A stretch of 64,000 bases of DNA from CAWCFV01 sp963794995. Lineage in GTDB: Bacteria > Actinomycetota > Actinomycetes > JACCUZ01. Within the stretch, counting starts at the first letter, position 1. The number at the start of each line of letters is the position of its first letter. A program made the position numbers and the translations under genes. Below the pieces are notes generated by a model, which saw nothing but the letters and a program-made list of their open reading frames with translations, did not search any database and was not told where the DNA came from. Shown here piece after piece: positions 18,101-26,564 of this stretch. The DNA lies in NCBI GenBank assembly GCA_963794995.1, contig CAWCFV010000002.1, forward strand, positions 2,914,001-2,978,000, given 5' to 3'.

Positions 18101-18918
18101 CCGGCGAAGTCCATGCCTCCCGCGCCCTTGATCGACGGGACCAGCAGCGACCGGCTGCCGTCGGGCTTCTGGACGTCGATCGCGAGGCCGAAGTTGACGT
18201 GCTCGTGGGTGACCACCGCCGGCTTGCCGTCGACCTCGGTGAACCCGTTGTTCATCTCCGGCATCTCGGCGAGGGCCTTGATCACGGCGAAGCCGATGAG
18301 GTGGGTGAAGGACACCTTGCCGCCGCGGTTGCGCTGGAGCGCGTTGTTGATGACCGTGCGGTTGTCGATGAGCAGCTTGGCCGGGACGGCGCGGACGCTC
18401 GTGGCGGTGGGCACCGCGAGGCTGGCGTTCATGTTGGCCACCACGCGGGCCGCCGGGCCCTTGAGCGCCTTGACCTCCTCGCCGGGACGCCCCTCGCCCT
18501 TGCCCGCCCCCGGCTTGGTGCCGGGCGACGCGGCGGGGGCGTCCTTCCGTGGGGTCGCGGGGGCGCTCACCGGGCGGCTCTCGGGCGCCTGGGAGACCTG
18601 GTCGGCCGCGGCGGTGCCGTCGGCCACCGGCGCCGGCGCCTGCTGCTTCTCCTGCTTCTCCTGCTGCGGGGCGTCGGCCTTCTCCGCCGTCGCCGCGGGC
18701 GAGCCGGTGCCGTTCGGCGCGGCCGGTCCGGACTCGGCGGGGCGGTAGTCCTGGAAGAAGTCCCACCAGGCCTTGTCGACGCTGCTCTTGTCGGCGAGGT
18801 ACTGCTGGTAGAGCTCGTCGACGAGCCACTCGTTGGGCCCGAAGCCACCGGGAGCCTTGTGGGCCTGGCTGGTCTGCTCCTGGCTGGTCTGCTCCTGCCC
18901 GGAGGTTGACTGTGACAC
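15109..18918 (-). CDS. kgd: Multifunctional 2-oxoglutarate decarboxylase/dehydrogenase
   Basis: Fused actinobacterial enzyme of the TCA cycle acting on 2-oxoglutarate (E1o plus a succinyltransferase-like domain). It is about 1269 residues long. It begins with a short disordered segment with an EQTSQ repeat, then the docking helix (FGPNEWLVDELYQQYLADK). A Pro/Ala-rich linker follows. The E2-like acyltransferase domain (residues 110-340) ends in TYDHRIIQGAQSGDFLRR. The thiamine-diphosphate E1 domain contains GMPHRGRLNVLAN, CYRRRGHNEGDDP and LPHGYEGQGPDHSS. The GTG at 18918 is preferred (AGGAAGAGGG about 12 bases upstream); frames from 18954 or 18984 are open. GarA-type regulation is usual in the family, but garA is not seen here. 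Confidence 0.95.
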   Translation of the reverse strand: MSQSTSGQEQTSQEQTSQAHKAPGGFGPNEWLVDELYQQYLADKSSVDKAWWDFFQDYRPAESGPAAPNGTGSPAATAEKADAPQQEKQEKQQAPAPVADGTAAADQVSQAPESRPVSAPATPRKDAPAASPGTKPGAGKGEGRPGEEVKALKGPAARVVANMNASLAVPTATSVRAVPAKLLIDNRTVINNALQRNRGGKVSFTHLIGFAVIKALAEMPEMNNGFTEVDGKPAVVTHEHVNFGLAIDVQKPDGSRSLLVPSIKGAGGMDFAGFWSAYEDVVRRARGNKLTADDFVGTTITLTNPGTIGTVHSVPRLMAGQGTIIGVGAMEYPAEYQGAAPETLARLAVSKIMTLTSTYDHRIIQGAQSGDFLRRVHGLLLGEQDFYDEVFRALRIPYEPIRWVSDISASHEDDVAKQARVQELIHAYRVRGHLMADTDPLEFRQRSHPDLDVVTHGLTLWDLDREFATGGFGGKPMATLREILGVLRESYCRRIGIEYMHIQDPEERRWIQQRVEVGFPKPDRQDQLTILRRLNAAEAFETFLQTKYVGQKRFSLEGGESVIPLLDEVMTSAAESGLDEVTIGMPHRGRLNVLANLAGKSYAQIFREFEGNQDPRSVQGSGDVKYHLGTEGSFKAPDGSECKVYLAANPSHLEAVNPVLEGITRAKQDRINKGEDGYTVLAVLLHGDAAFAGQGVVAETLNLSQLRGYRTGGTIHVIVNNQVGFTTSPAASRSSFYCTDVARMIQAPIFHVNGDDPEACVRVAKLAFEYRQEFKKDVVIDLVCYRRRGHNEGDDPSMTQPLMYSLIEAKRSVRKIYTESLIGRGDISVEEAEQALRDYQGQLERVFAETREAIASSQDEGTGQGIDPPAEQSSAVAAGTRRTAVDLEVVKRIADAFVALPDGFTVHPKLMPLLQKRAAMASEGGIDWAMGELFAFGSLLLEGKPIRLSGQDSRRGTFVQRHAVLTDRVTGSEWVPLAHLDEGQARFWIYDSLLSEFAAMGFEYGYSVARPDALVLWEAQFGDFLNGAQTIIDEFIAASEQKWSQRSSVVLLLPHGYEGQGPDHSSGRIERFLTMCAEDNMTVAYPSTPASYFHLLRWHAYHEPRRPLIVFTPKSMLRLKAAASPVEDFTSGTFRPVIPETEGGIDPAGVRRVLLCAGKVYYDLLAERAKRAGSGGEQVAIVRVEQLAPLAAREIGEAVAPYPDAQLVWVQEEPANMGSWPFMALNLPAQLGGRALSCVARKPSASPAAGSHRVHDLEQRQLVEQAFTL

Positions 18919-19029
18919 GGCGCTGATCGCCCTCTTCCTTGCGCTGCTCGACACGTCCGGCGGTGCGGCCCAGCCTAGTCGCACGCCCGAAACGTGCGGG
19001 ACCCCTGCCTGCAGCCGCCGGAGCCGCCC

Positions 19030-20210
19030 TCAGAGCCCCAGCGAGCGGGCGATGACGAGCTTCTGGACCTCGGTGGCGCCCTCGACGACCCGCAGGACCC
19101 GCAGGTGCCGGAGCACCCGCTCGATCGGGCCCTCGCGCAACAGCCCCATGCCGCCGAACACCTGCAGGCACCGGTCGGCCACCGCGTACGCCTTCTCCGT
19201 GCAGTAGTACTTGGCGATCGACGAGTCGAGCACCGGGTTGCCCGCCTCGGTCGTGCCGGTGTCCACCGCCCAGGCCAGGTGGTAGGTCAGCCACCGCATC
19301 GCCTCGATGTCGGCCTTGCACTCGGCGAGCGGGAACGACACCCCCTGGTTGGCGCCGAGCGGCTTCCCGAACGCGGTGCGGGTGCTCGCGTGCTGCACGG
19401 CCTCGTCGAGGCACAGCTCGGCGAAGCCCAGGGACTGGGCCGCGAACCCGGCTCGGCCGGCGTTGAGGAAGCCCATCGCTGCCTGGAAGCCGCGGCCCAC
19501 CTCGCCGACCACGTGGTCGCCCGGCACCCGGGCCCCGTCGAACCACAGCTCGGCGGGGTGCGAGTCGGCCATCGTCGCCTGGATCTTGCCGACCCGGTAC
19601 TGCTCGCGGGGCACCACGAACGCGGTGATGCCGCCGTCGGCCCGCTTCTCCCGGTCGGTCACCGCGAACACGACGGCGAAGTCGGCCCGGTCGCCGTTGG
19701 TGATGTAGTGCTTCATCCCGTCGATGACCCAGTCGTCGCCGTCGCGGCGGGCCGACGTCCGGATCGCCTGCGCGTCGCTGCCCGCCTCCGGCTCGGTGAG
19801 GGCGAAGCACATCGTCTGCTCGGCCCGCACCACCGGCGCGAGGTACGATCGGGTGCAGGTGCTCGCGGCAGCTGGAGGAGCAGGGGGCTCGGGCCCGACG
19901 GGCTCGGCACGCCCAGCGTGAGGGGCGCGAGCCGGAGCCCGGACCGCGCGGCGTCCTCGACGAGCAGGGCGGTGCCCAGGGTGGGGACCCCCGACCCGCC
20001 CGCCTCCGCCGGGAGGTGGGCGGCGTAGAAGCCCTCGGCGGCCGACCTCCGGCGCAGGGCGTCGACGGCGGCGTGCAGCGCCTCGCGGTCCGGGTCGAGG
20101 CCGGTGAGGTCCGTGTGCAGCGCCTCCTCCACGGGCCGGACCTCGCGGTCGAGGAACGTCCCGAAGGACCTCCGCAGTGCCGTCAGCTCGGCCGGGATCG
20201 TGAAGTCCAT
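19030..20210 (-). CDS. Acyl-CoA dehydrogenase, split by one apparent frame change
   Basis: FAD enzyme that introduces a 2,3-double bond into an acyl-CoA. The N-terminal part (MDFTIPAELTALRRSFGTFL to about 19875) and the C-terminal part (from about 19850, SYLAPVVRAEQTMCFALTEP onward) are in different frames. The total of 1181 bases is one short of 394 codons, so a single missing base near 19841-19875 explains it. The C-terminal part keeps TEPEAGSDA (FAD/substrate), HYITNGDRADF, QVFGGMGLLREGPIERVLRHLR and the end EGATEVQKLVIARSLGL. All catalytic regions are present, so a sequence error is more likely than a pseudogene. Confidence 0.8.
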
Positions 20211-20299
20211 GCCCTCGATCCAACACCCGCCGGTGCCGGTCGCCGGCCCGCACCGACCTCGTCCGCGCCCACGCCCTGCCCGCCTCCCGCCGGGGATGA

Positions 20300-20368
20300 T
20301 CGTTTGCGACCTGGCTCCCCGACACGCCGGGCTCCGCCCGGCGTGTCGGGGGCTCAGGTCGCAAACGA
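20300..20368. repeat. Long near-perfect palindrome (33-base arms)
   Basis: Arms at 20300-20332 and 20336-20368 pair with about three mismatches around a 3-base loop. The outer part is TCGTTTGCGACCTG / CAGGTCGCAAACGA and the inner part CCCCGACACGCCGGG / CCCGGCGTGTCGGGG. It lies between the divergent acyl-CoA dehydrogenase and GH88 genes. Neither gene ends here, so it is not an ordinary terminator. It resembles a dispersed palindromic element or regulatory hairpin. Confidence 0.75.
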
Positions 20369-20393
20369 GCGCTCTGACGGCGGCCGGCCCGGG

Positions 20394-20399
20394 TACCGT
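20394..20399 (+). promoter_or_regulatory. Candidate -10 of the GH88-type gene (leaderless)
   Basis: TACCGT lies 8 bases before the GTG at 20408. No Shine-Dalgarno is seen. The palindrome at 20300-20368 ends 25 bases upstream and would overlap the -35 area. Confidence 0.35.
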
Positions 20400-20407
20400 C
20401 GTGCCAC

Positions 20408-21940
20408 GTGCAGGGGGGAACAGCAGCAGCGCGCCGCGCGGCAGTGGTCTGGCTGGCGCTCGCCACCCTGACGGCGCTCCTGGGGCCGGCCCGGCCGGCG
20501 TCCGCCGCCGCCCCGGCGCGACCGGAGGCGCGGCTCGAGGTCGCCATGCGCGACGCCCGCACGTACGCCCTCCGCCAGCTGGCCCGTGCCGACCGCCGGC
20601 TCGACGCCGGTCGCTACCCGACCGTCGCGGTCGGCGACTCCCCCTGGCGTACGAGCGGCACCAACGGCTGGCTGGCCGGCTTCTGGCCCGGGCGGCTGTG
20701 GCTGGCGTACGAGCTCACCGGGGAGCGGGCCTGGGCCCGGGGCGCGGCGGCCCGGCAGGGGCCCCTCGGGGTCCGGGCCGACGACACCTCGACCCACGAC
20801 CTCGGCTTCCTGCTCCAGACCTCGTTCGGGCGGGGCGCCGCGCTCGCCGGCCGGGCGGAGGACGCCGCGGTCGTGCAGCGGGCGGCCGCCGCGCTGGCCG
20901 GCCGATGGGTGCCGGCCGTCGGCGCGCTCCGCAGCTGGGACGCGCAGGAGGGCCACGACGGGCAGGCCACGGTGATCGTGGACAGCCTGATGAACCTCGA
21001 GCTGCTCCTGTCGGCTGCCGGGAACGGCGACCCGTCGTGGCGTGACCTCGCGCTGCAGCACGCCCTCACCGTCGCCCGGGAGCACCTGCGCGAGGACGGC
21101 AGCACCGTCCACGTGGTCCGGTTCGACGAGGGGACCGGTCAGCCGGTCTGGCGGGGAACCGTCCAGGGGCTGGCCGACGGGTCGACCTGGGCGAGGGGCC
21201 AGTCGTGGGCCGTGCACGGCTTCACCACGGTGTACGCCGCGACCCGCGACCCGCGAGTGCTGGACGCCGCCCGACGCGCCGCCTCCTTCGCGGTCGAGCA
21301 CCGGCCGGCCGACGGCGTGCCGTGGTGGGACTACGACGCCCCCGGCACCCGGCGGGACACCACCGCCGCGGCGGTGCTCGCGTCCGGGCTGCTCGACCTG
21401 GCGCGCGTCGACCCCGACCCGGCCCGGCGCGCCACCTGGCGGGCCGCCGGGCTGCGCACCGTGCGCTCGCTGGTCGGGCCGCGCTACCTCGCGAAGGGCA
21501 CCGGCTCCTGGTCGGTCCTGCTGCACGGCCGGCACGACGCGACCTATGACGACGCGGGGGTGACCTACGGGGACCACTACCTGATGGAGGCGCTCCTGCG
21601 GGTGCAGCTGCTGCCGTCGGCCCGCCGGGCCGGCCGGCTGCGCGCTGTGCGGGCGCTCGCCGGGGGAGGCCTGCGCGCCGACCTCGGTGCTGCCCGGACG
21701 ATCAGCGCCGTGTCGGCGCGCTGGCGCAACGGGGCGGGGGCGGCCACGAGGTTCGCCGTGCAGGTGTCGGACGACGGCCGGCGGTGGTCCACCGTGCGCC
21801 GCGGGGTGAGCAGCCGGCGCACCGCCGCCGCCGAGACCTACGACGTCCGGGACCGCGTGACGAGGTTCGTCCGGGTGCGGCCGCTGGGCAGCACCGACGG
21901 GACCGGCGGGCAGCTGCTCCGGCTGGTCGTCCGGCGCTGA
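20408..21940 (+). CDS. Secreted GH88-like unsaturated glucuronyl hydrolase with C-terminal discoidin-like domain
   Basis: A 510-residue exported enzyme. The signal peptide (about 1-34) has VVWLALATLTALLGPARPASA. The alpha/alpha-barrel (about 40-405) has WLAGFWPGRLWLAYELTG, HDLGFLLQTSFG, DSLMNLELLL, STWARGQSWAVHGF and YGDHYLMEALLR. These are hallmarks of the GH88/GH105 group, which cleaves unsaturated uronic acid from fragments made by polysaccharide lyases. The last 85 residues look like an F5/8-type C sugar-binding domain (RFAVQVSDDGRRWSTV, RFVRVRPLG). It is likely extracellular. No lyase is nearby. Confidence 0.85.
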   Translation: MQGGTAAARRAAVVWLALATLTALLGPARPASAAAPARPEARLEVAMRDARTYALRQLARADRRLDAGRYPTVAVGDSPWRTSGTNGWLAGFWPGRLWLAYELTGERAWARGAAARQGPLGVRADDTSTHDLGFLLQTSFGRGAALAGRAEDAAVVQRAAAALAGRWVPAVGALRSWDAQEGHDGQATVIVDSLMNLELLLSAAGNGDPSWRDLALQHALTVAREHLREDGSTVHVVRFDEGTGQPVWRGTVQGLADGSTWARGQSWAVHGFTTVYAATRDPRVLDAARRAASFAVEHRPADGVPWWDYDAPGTRRDTTAAAVLASGLLDLARVDPDPARRATWRAAGLRTVRSLVGPRYLAKGTGSWSVLLHGRHDATYDDAGVTYGDHYLMEALLRVQLLPSARRAGRLRAVRALAGGGLRADLGAARTISAVSARWRNGAGAATRFAVQVSDDGRRWSTVRRGVSSRRTAAAETYDVRDRVTRFVRVRPLGSTDGTGGQLLRLVVRR

Positions 21941-21988
21941 GGACCGCCCGTCCGGCACCCGGGGTCGTGCCGCACCGCCCGGGCGGAT

Positions 21989-22049
21989 GCTTCCGGGCGC
22001 ACGGGCTTCCGGGCACACAGCTTCCGGGCACACAGCTTCCGGGCACACG
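21989..22049. repeat. Four-copy 15-base tandem repeat
   Basis: The unit GCTTCCGGGCACACA occurs at 22005-22019 and 22020-22034, with one-base variants at 21989-22003 (GCGCACG end) and 22035-22049. It sits between the GH88 gene and the MFS gene and ends 28 bases before the MFS ATG. It could be a variable-number repeat affecting the MFS promoter or simply slippage DNA. Confidence 0.85.
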
Positions 22050-22077
22050 GGCGGGCCGGAGGGTGTTGGCTCCGGAC

Positions 22078-23601
22078 ATGGACCGTCCCGAGCCCGTGGC
22101 CGCCTCGCGTCCCGACGGCACCGGAGGACTCGCCTTCGGCGAGCCGAGGGCGCGGTGGGTCCTCGCGGCCACCGTGCTCGGGTCGGGCCTGGCCTTCATC
22201 GACGGCACGGTCGTCAACGTGGCGCTGCCCCGGATCGGCGAGTCGCTGGACGCCGGGGTCTCGGGGCTGCAGTGGACCATCAACGCCTACACGCTGACGC
22301 TCGCCTCGCTGATCCTGCTCGGCGGCTCGCTCGGGGACCGCTTCGGCCGGCGCCGCGTCTTCGTCATCGGGGTGGTCTGGTTCGCCGTGGCCTCGCTCGG
22401 CTGCGGGCTCGCGCCGAACGTCGAGACCCTGGTGGCCGCCCGCGCCGTCCAGGGTGTCGGCGGCGCCCTGCTGACGCCGGGCAGCCTCGCGATCCTGCAG
22501 TCGGCGTTCCGGCCGGAGGACCGGATGCGGGCGATCGGCGCCTGGTCCGGGCTGGGCGGCATCGCCGGCGCCGCCGGGCCGTTCCTCGGCGGCTACCTCG
22601 TGGAGAGCGTCGGCTGGCGCTGGGTGTTCCTCATCAACCTCCCGTTCGCCGTCGCGGTCGTGCTGGTGACGAACCGGCACGTCCCGGAGAGCAGCGACCC
22701 CGAGGCGTCGCGCTCCCTGGACGTGGTCGGGGCGTCCGTCGGCGCGGTCGGCCTGGGCGCGTTGACCTACGGGCTGATCGCCTGGCAGGAGCGCGGCCTC
22801 GGCTCGGCTGCGGTGCTGGTGGCGCTGGTCGGCGGGCTCCTCGGGCTGGTCGGCTTCGTCTGGCGGGAGCGCTCCGCCCGCGAGCCGATGCTGCCGCTGG
22901 GGATCTTCTCCTCGGCCGCCTTCAGCGCCACCAACCTCGTGACGTTCGCCGTCTACGGCGCGCTGAGCGGGCTGTTCCTCTTCCTGGTCCTCACCCTCCA
23001 GGTCGTGTCCGGGTTCTCGCCGATCGCGGCGGGCGCGGCGCTGCTGCCGGTCACGGTGCTCATGCTGCTGCTGTCGTCCCGGATGGGTGCGCTGTCGACC
23101 CGGATCGGCCCCCGGGTCCCGATGACCGTCGGGCCGCTGGTCGCCGCCGCGGCGACCCTGTGGCTGACGGGGATCGACTCCTCGGCGACCTACGTCGGTG
23201 ACGTCCTGCTGCCCGTGGCGCTGTTCGGGCTCGGGCTGGCGATCACGGTCGCCCCGTTGACGGCCACCGTGCTGGCAGCGGCCCCAGATCGGCACGCGGG
23301 CATCGCGAGCGGGGTCAACAACGCCGTGGCGCGGGTGGCCGGCCTGCTCGTGGTGGCGGCGCTGCCGCTCGTCGTGGGGCTGGACGGCGCCGCGTACGCC
23401 GACCCGGCCCGGCTGCAGCCGGCCTACCGGACCGCCATGCTGGTCTGCGCCGGCCTGCTGGCGCTCGGCGGCGTCCTCGCCGCCCTGCTCGTCCGGCGGG
23501 TGCCCACGACCGGGACCGGGGCCGCCGGCGAGCCGGACCACGAGCACCACCCGTACTCCTGCCAGGTGTGCGCCCCGGACGTGGCACCGGCCCCGCGCTG
23601 A
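22078..23601 (+). CDS. DHA2-family (14-helix) MFS drug transporter
   Basis: A 507-residue proton-driven exporter of the EmrB/QacA group. The first helix has AFIDGTVVNVALP (motif D1). Motif A is GGSLGDRFGRRR and motif C is GLGGIAGAAGPFLGG. There are fourteen predicted helices. The C-terminal tail is unusual: EPDHEHHPYSCQVCAPD, with three His and two Cys, suggests metal binding. The ATG at 22078 is the natural start; the ribosome site is poor (GGAGGG about 14 bases upstream). Confidence 0.9.
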   Translation: MDRPEPVAASRPDGTGGLAFGEPRARWVLAATVLGSGLAFIDGTVVNVALPRIGESLDAGVSGLQWTINAYTLTLASLILLGGSLGDRFGRRRVFVIGVVWFAVASLGCGLAPNVETLVAARAVQGVGGALLTPGSLAILQSAFRPEDRMRAIGAWSGLGGIAGAAGPFLGGYLVESVGWRWVFLINLPFAVAVVLVTNRHVPESSDPEASRSLDVVGASVGAVGLGALTYGLIAWQERGLGSAAVLVALVGGLLGLVGFVWRERSAREPMLPLGIFSSAAFSATNLVTFAVYGALSGLFLFLVLTLQVVSGFSPIAAGAALLPVTVLMLLLSSRMGALSTRIGPRVPMTVGPLVAAAATLWLTGIDSSATYVGDVLLPVALFGLGLAITVAPLTATVLAAAPDRHAGIASGVNNAVARVAGLLVVAALPLVVGLDGAAYADPARLQPAYRTAMLVCAGLLALGGVLAALLVRRVPTTGTGAAGEPDHEHHPYSCQVCAPDVAPAPR

Positions 23602-23628
23602 GCGTGCTGCCCGGGGATGCCGGGACGC

Positions 23629-24684
23629 TCAGCCGGCGTCGGCCACCCAGAGGCGCAGCCGCTCGAGCGCCTCGCGCTCGATCTGGCGGACCCGTTCCCT
23701 GCTGACGCCGAGCCGGCCGGAGATCTCCTCGTAGGTCTGCTTGGGTCCGGGCACCAGCCCGTAGCGGCAACGGATCACCTCCGCCTCGCGGTCGGTGAGC
23801 CGGTCGACCAGGCCGATCAGCTCGCCCCGGGAGTCAGCCTCGACGACGAGCTCCTCGGGCGTGGCGTCGGACGCGTCGACGAGGTCGCCGAGGGTCGCGC
23901 CGCCGTCCTCGCCGACGAGCGCGTCGAGGCTCGCGGGGGTCCGCGAGATCCGGTCGAGGTCCTGCACCGTCCCGACGTCCACCCCCATCTCGGCCGCCAC
24001 CTCGGCGTCGGTCGCGTCCCGCCCGAAGGAGGCCGAGAGGTCGCGCCGGGTCCGGCTGAGCCGGCTGAGCTTCTCCACCTGGTGCACGGGCAGCCGGACG
24101 GTGCGGCTCTGCTCGGCGATGGCCCGTCCGATCGACTGCCGGATCCACCAGGTCGCGTACGTCGAGAACTTGTAGCCGCGGGCGTAGTCGAACTTCTCCA
24201 CCGCGCGGACCAGCCCGACGTTGCCCTCCTGGATGAGGTCGAGCAGGGGCATCGAGGCGCGGCTGTACCGGCGGGCCAGCGACACGACCAGCCGCAGGTT
24301 CGCCCGGATGAACGTGCGCTTGGCGGACTCGCCGTCGGCGGCGAGCCGGTCCAGCTCCAGCGAGGTCGCGACCTTGCGCGCCTCGCGCAGCTTCATGGCG
24401 CGCCGGTGGCCGAGCTGGTCGAGCAGGTGCCGGGCGAGCAGGCCCGCCTCGATCCGCTGGGCCAGGTCCACCTCGGTCGCGGCGTCGAGCAGCGGGGCCT
24501 TGCCGATCTCGTCGAGGTAGAGCCGGACCAGGTCCGGGGTGGAGACCTCCTGGTCGAACGCGTCGAACGCGTCGGACGTCTCGACTGACGGCGCAGGGTC
24601 GGGGAGGGCGTAGAGGTCGGGGGTGTCGGTGCTGGTGGGGCTCGCGGGCAGGGGAGCGGTCCGGGCCAGAGGCTGCTGGGTCAT
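23629..24684 (-). CDS. Group 2 sigma-70 factor (HrdA/SigB-like)
   Basis: A 351-residue alternative principal-like sigma factor. A short disordered N-terminus precedes region 1.2 (STPDLVRLYLDEIGKAPLL). Region 2 has LRLVVSLARRY, LDLIQEGNVGLVRAVEKFDY and KFSTYATWWIRQSIGRA. Region 3 follows, then region 4 with LTDREAEVIRCRYGL and the helix-turn-helix VSRERVRQIEREAL. It lacks the long region 1.1 of the housekeeping factor, so it is a non-essential paralogue, probably for stress or stationary phase. It is divergent from the cassette at 24.8 kb. Confidence 0.9.
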   Translation of the reverse strand: MTQQPLARTAPLPASPTSTDTPDLYALPDPAPSVETSDAFDAFDQEVSTPDLVRLYLDEIGKAPLLDAATEVDLAQRIEAGLLARHLLDQLGHRRAMKLREARKVATSLELDRLAADGESAKRTFIRANLRLVVSLARRYSRASMPLLDLIQEGNVGLVRAVEKFDYARGYKFSTYATWWIRQSIGRAIAEQSRTVRLPVHQVEKLSRLSRTRRDLSASFGRDATDAEVAAEMGVDVGTVQDLDRISRTPASLDALVGEDGGATLGDLVDASDATPEELVVEADSRGELIGLVDRLTDREAEVIRCRYGLVPGPKQTYEEISGRLGVSRERVRQIEREALERLRLWVADAG

Positions 24685-24795
24685 GCCGTCCCTTCTTCGT
24701 GCCGGACACGGGAAAACCGGCACGTCTGCTGAACGTGCGAGGGGCCCGGAGGATTCCGCGCGTGACAGCGGCCCGCCACGGGGTAGACGCGCTCC

Positions 24796-25833
24796 GTGCC
24801 TCCCTCCGTCGCCGGCCCTGCCGAACTCGCCGAGCTCCGCCCGCAGGAGGCCGACGTCCGGGCCCGGACCGCCGGCTGGGTCCGCGCGGTCGTCGCGGCC
24901 GGGCTGCTCCCCGACCTGCCGCCGGGGCGGGGCGCCACCGCGGCCCGGTTCCGGGCGCTGGCCGACCTGGGCAGCCTCGACCTCGACCTGGCGCGGCTGG
25001 CCGAGGCACACCTCGACGCGCTCGCCGTGCTCGCCGACCTCGGGGCGGGCGGGCTGGCCGCACCGGGCGAGGTGTGGGGGGTCTGGGCCGCGAACCCCCC
25101 GCAGGACCCGGTGCGGGCGACCGCCGGCCCGCGGGGCTGGCGGCTGACCGGGACCAAGCCGTGGTGCAGCGGGGCCGGCAGCTGCGACCGGGCCCTGGTC
25201 ACAGCCCTGTCCGAGGACGGCTACCGGATGTTCGCCGTCCGGCTGGACGACCCCTCGGCCGGTCCGGTCGACGGCACCTGGCCCCCGGCGGCGATGGCGG
25301 GCAGCGACAGCCGGTCCGTGCGGTTCGACGCGACCCCCGCCGAGGCCGTCGGGGGACCGGCTGCCTACCTGGAGCGACCCGGCTTCTGGCACGGTGCGGT
25401 CGGCGTCGCCGCGGTCTGGTGGGGCGGGGCCCGCGGGGTCGCGGACGCCCTGCGCCGGGCCCACGTCCGCCGGGGCCTGCACCCGCACGCCCTGGCACAC
25501 GCCGGCGCGCTGGACGCCGGGCTGGCCGCGGCCGGCTGCCTGCTCGGCGACGCGGCCCGGCGCTTCGACGACGACCCCGACGACCGCACCGGCCGGGCCC
25601 AGCGCGTCGCCGGCCGGGTCCGCGCAGCGGTCGAGCAGGTCGCCACCGAGGCGATCCTGCGCACCGGCCGGGCGCTGGGCGCTTCTCCGCTGGCGACGGA
25701 CGTCGAGCACGCCAAACGGGTCGCCGACCTCGAGCTCTACGTGCGGCAGAGCCATGCCGAGCGCGACCTCGAGCAGCTCGGCTCGACCGCGCTGGCCGCC
25801 GAGCGGTGGGACGACGAGGCCTTCTCGTGGTGA
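24796..25833 (+). CDS. Acyl-CoA-dehydrogenase-like protein of an unknown biosynthetic cassette
   Basis: A 345-residue protein distantly like acyl-CoA dehydrogenases. RGWRLTGTKPWCSGAG matches the family's beta-domain start, and AKRVADLELYVRQSHAERDL the C-terminal helices. It is shorter than usual, and the standard TEPxAGSD and catalytic Glu segments are not clear, so it may have a different activity or none. The stop overlaps the next gene's start. It heads a four-gene, fully coupled operon with a PIG-L deacetylase, a NodS-like methyltransferase and a glycosyltransferase. The start is GTG. Confidence 0.75.
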   Translation: MPPSVAGPAELAELRPQEADVRARTAGWVRAVVAAGLLPDLPPGRGATAARFRALADLGSLDLDLARLAEAHLDALAVLADLGAGGLAAPGEVWGVWAANPPQDPVRATAGPRGWRLTGTKPWCSGAGSCDRALVTALSEDGYRMFAVRLDDPSAGPVDGTWPPAAMAGSDSRSVRFDATPAEAVGGPAAYLERPGFWHGAVGVAAVWWGGARGVADALRRAHVRRGLHPHALAHAGALDAGLAAAGCLLGDAARRFDDDPDDRTGRAQRVAGRVRAAVEQVATEAILRTGRALGASPLATDVEHAKRVADLELYVRQSHAERDLEQLGSTALAAERWDDEAFSW

Positions 25834-26564
25834 CCTCGATCGAGCCCGCGCACGGGACCGACGAGCAGGTCTGGTCCGGGTGGCTGCCCACCACGGGGTG
25901 GCCGGCGCTCGACCTCGACCTGCTCGCAGCGCGCAGGGTGCACGTGCTCGCCGCCCACCCCGACGACGAGGTGCTCGGCGCCGGCGGGCTGCTGCACCTG
26001 CTCGGTGCCCGGGGCGCCGACGTCCGGCTGGTGTGGGCCACCGACGGCGAGGCCTCGCACCCGGGCTCGACCTCGCCGCTCGTCGCGCGACTGGCGCCCC
26101 TGCGCCGGGCGGAATCGGTGTCGGCGGTCGCGGCCCTGGGACTCACGGGTGCGCCCCGCCGGTACCTCGGCCTGCCGGACGGCGGGCTCGCCGCGAACGA
26201 GGGCCGGCTGGTCGACGCGCTGCGCGGCGAGGTCGCCCCGGACGATGTCCTCCTCGCGCCGTGGTCGGGCGACGGGCACCCCGACCACGAGGCATGTGGC
26301 CGAGCGGCCGCGGCGCTCGGCGTACCCGTCGTGGAGTACCCGGTGTGGACCTGGAGCTGGTCGCACCCGGACGACCCGCGCGTCCCGTGGCACCGGGCGC
26401 GCACCGTGCACCTCGACCCGCGTGCCCGGACGGCCAAGGCATCGGCGGTGGCGAGCTTCCGGACCCAGGTCTCCCGGATCGGCCCCGGCGAGGCCGACGG
26501 CCCTGTGCTTCCCGCCCGCTTCCTCGCCCACTTCGCCCGCGACGTCGAGGTGGTGTTCTGGTGA
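25830..26564 (+). CDS. PIG-L family deacetylase
   Basis: A 244-residue zinc-dependent N-deacetylase of the LmbE/PIG-L fold. Metal ligands lie in LAAHPDDEVLGAGG (HPDDE) and in the later GDGHPDHEACG. The family removes acetyl groups from N-acetylglucosaminyl compounds. GTG 25830 overlaps the preceding TGA; GTG 25827 is an equal alternative. The stop overlaps the next GTG by 4 bases. Within the cassette it would deacetylate an amino-sugar made or transferred by the linked glycosyltransferase, which is inference. Confidence 0.88.
   Translation: MTSIEPAHGTDEQVWSGWLPTTGWPALDLDLLAARRVHVLAAHPDDEVLGAGGLLHLLGARGADVRLVWATDGEASHPGSTSPLVARLAPLRRAESVSAVAALGLTGAPRRYLGLPDGGLAANEGRLVDALRGEVAPDDVLLAPWSGDGHPDHEACGRAAAALGVPVVEYPVWTWSWSHPDDPRVPWHRARTVHLDPRARTAKASAVASFRTQVSRIGPGEADGPVLPARFLAHFARDVEVVFW

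Noticed and set aside
13192..18909. Open frame of 1905 codons on the plus strand
   Set aside because: It is antisense to the histidine kinase, response regulator and kgd genes. Very high GC removes stop codons from the opposite strand; the translation is low-complexity with no domain.
19841..19875. Programmed frameshift in the acyl-CoA dehydrogenase
   Set aside because: No slippery heptamer or downstream pseudoknot was recognised, and many other genes nearby have similar one-base breaks.
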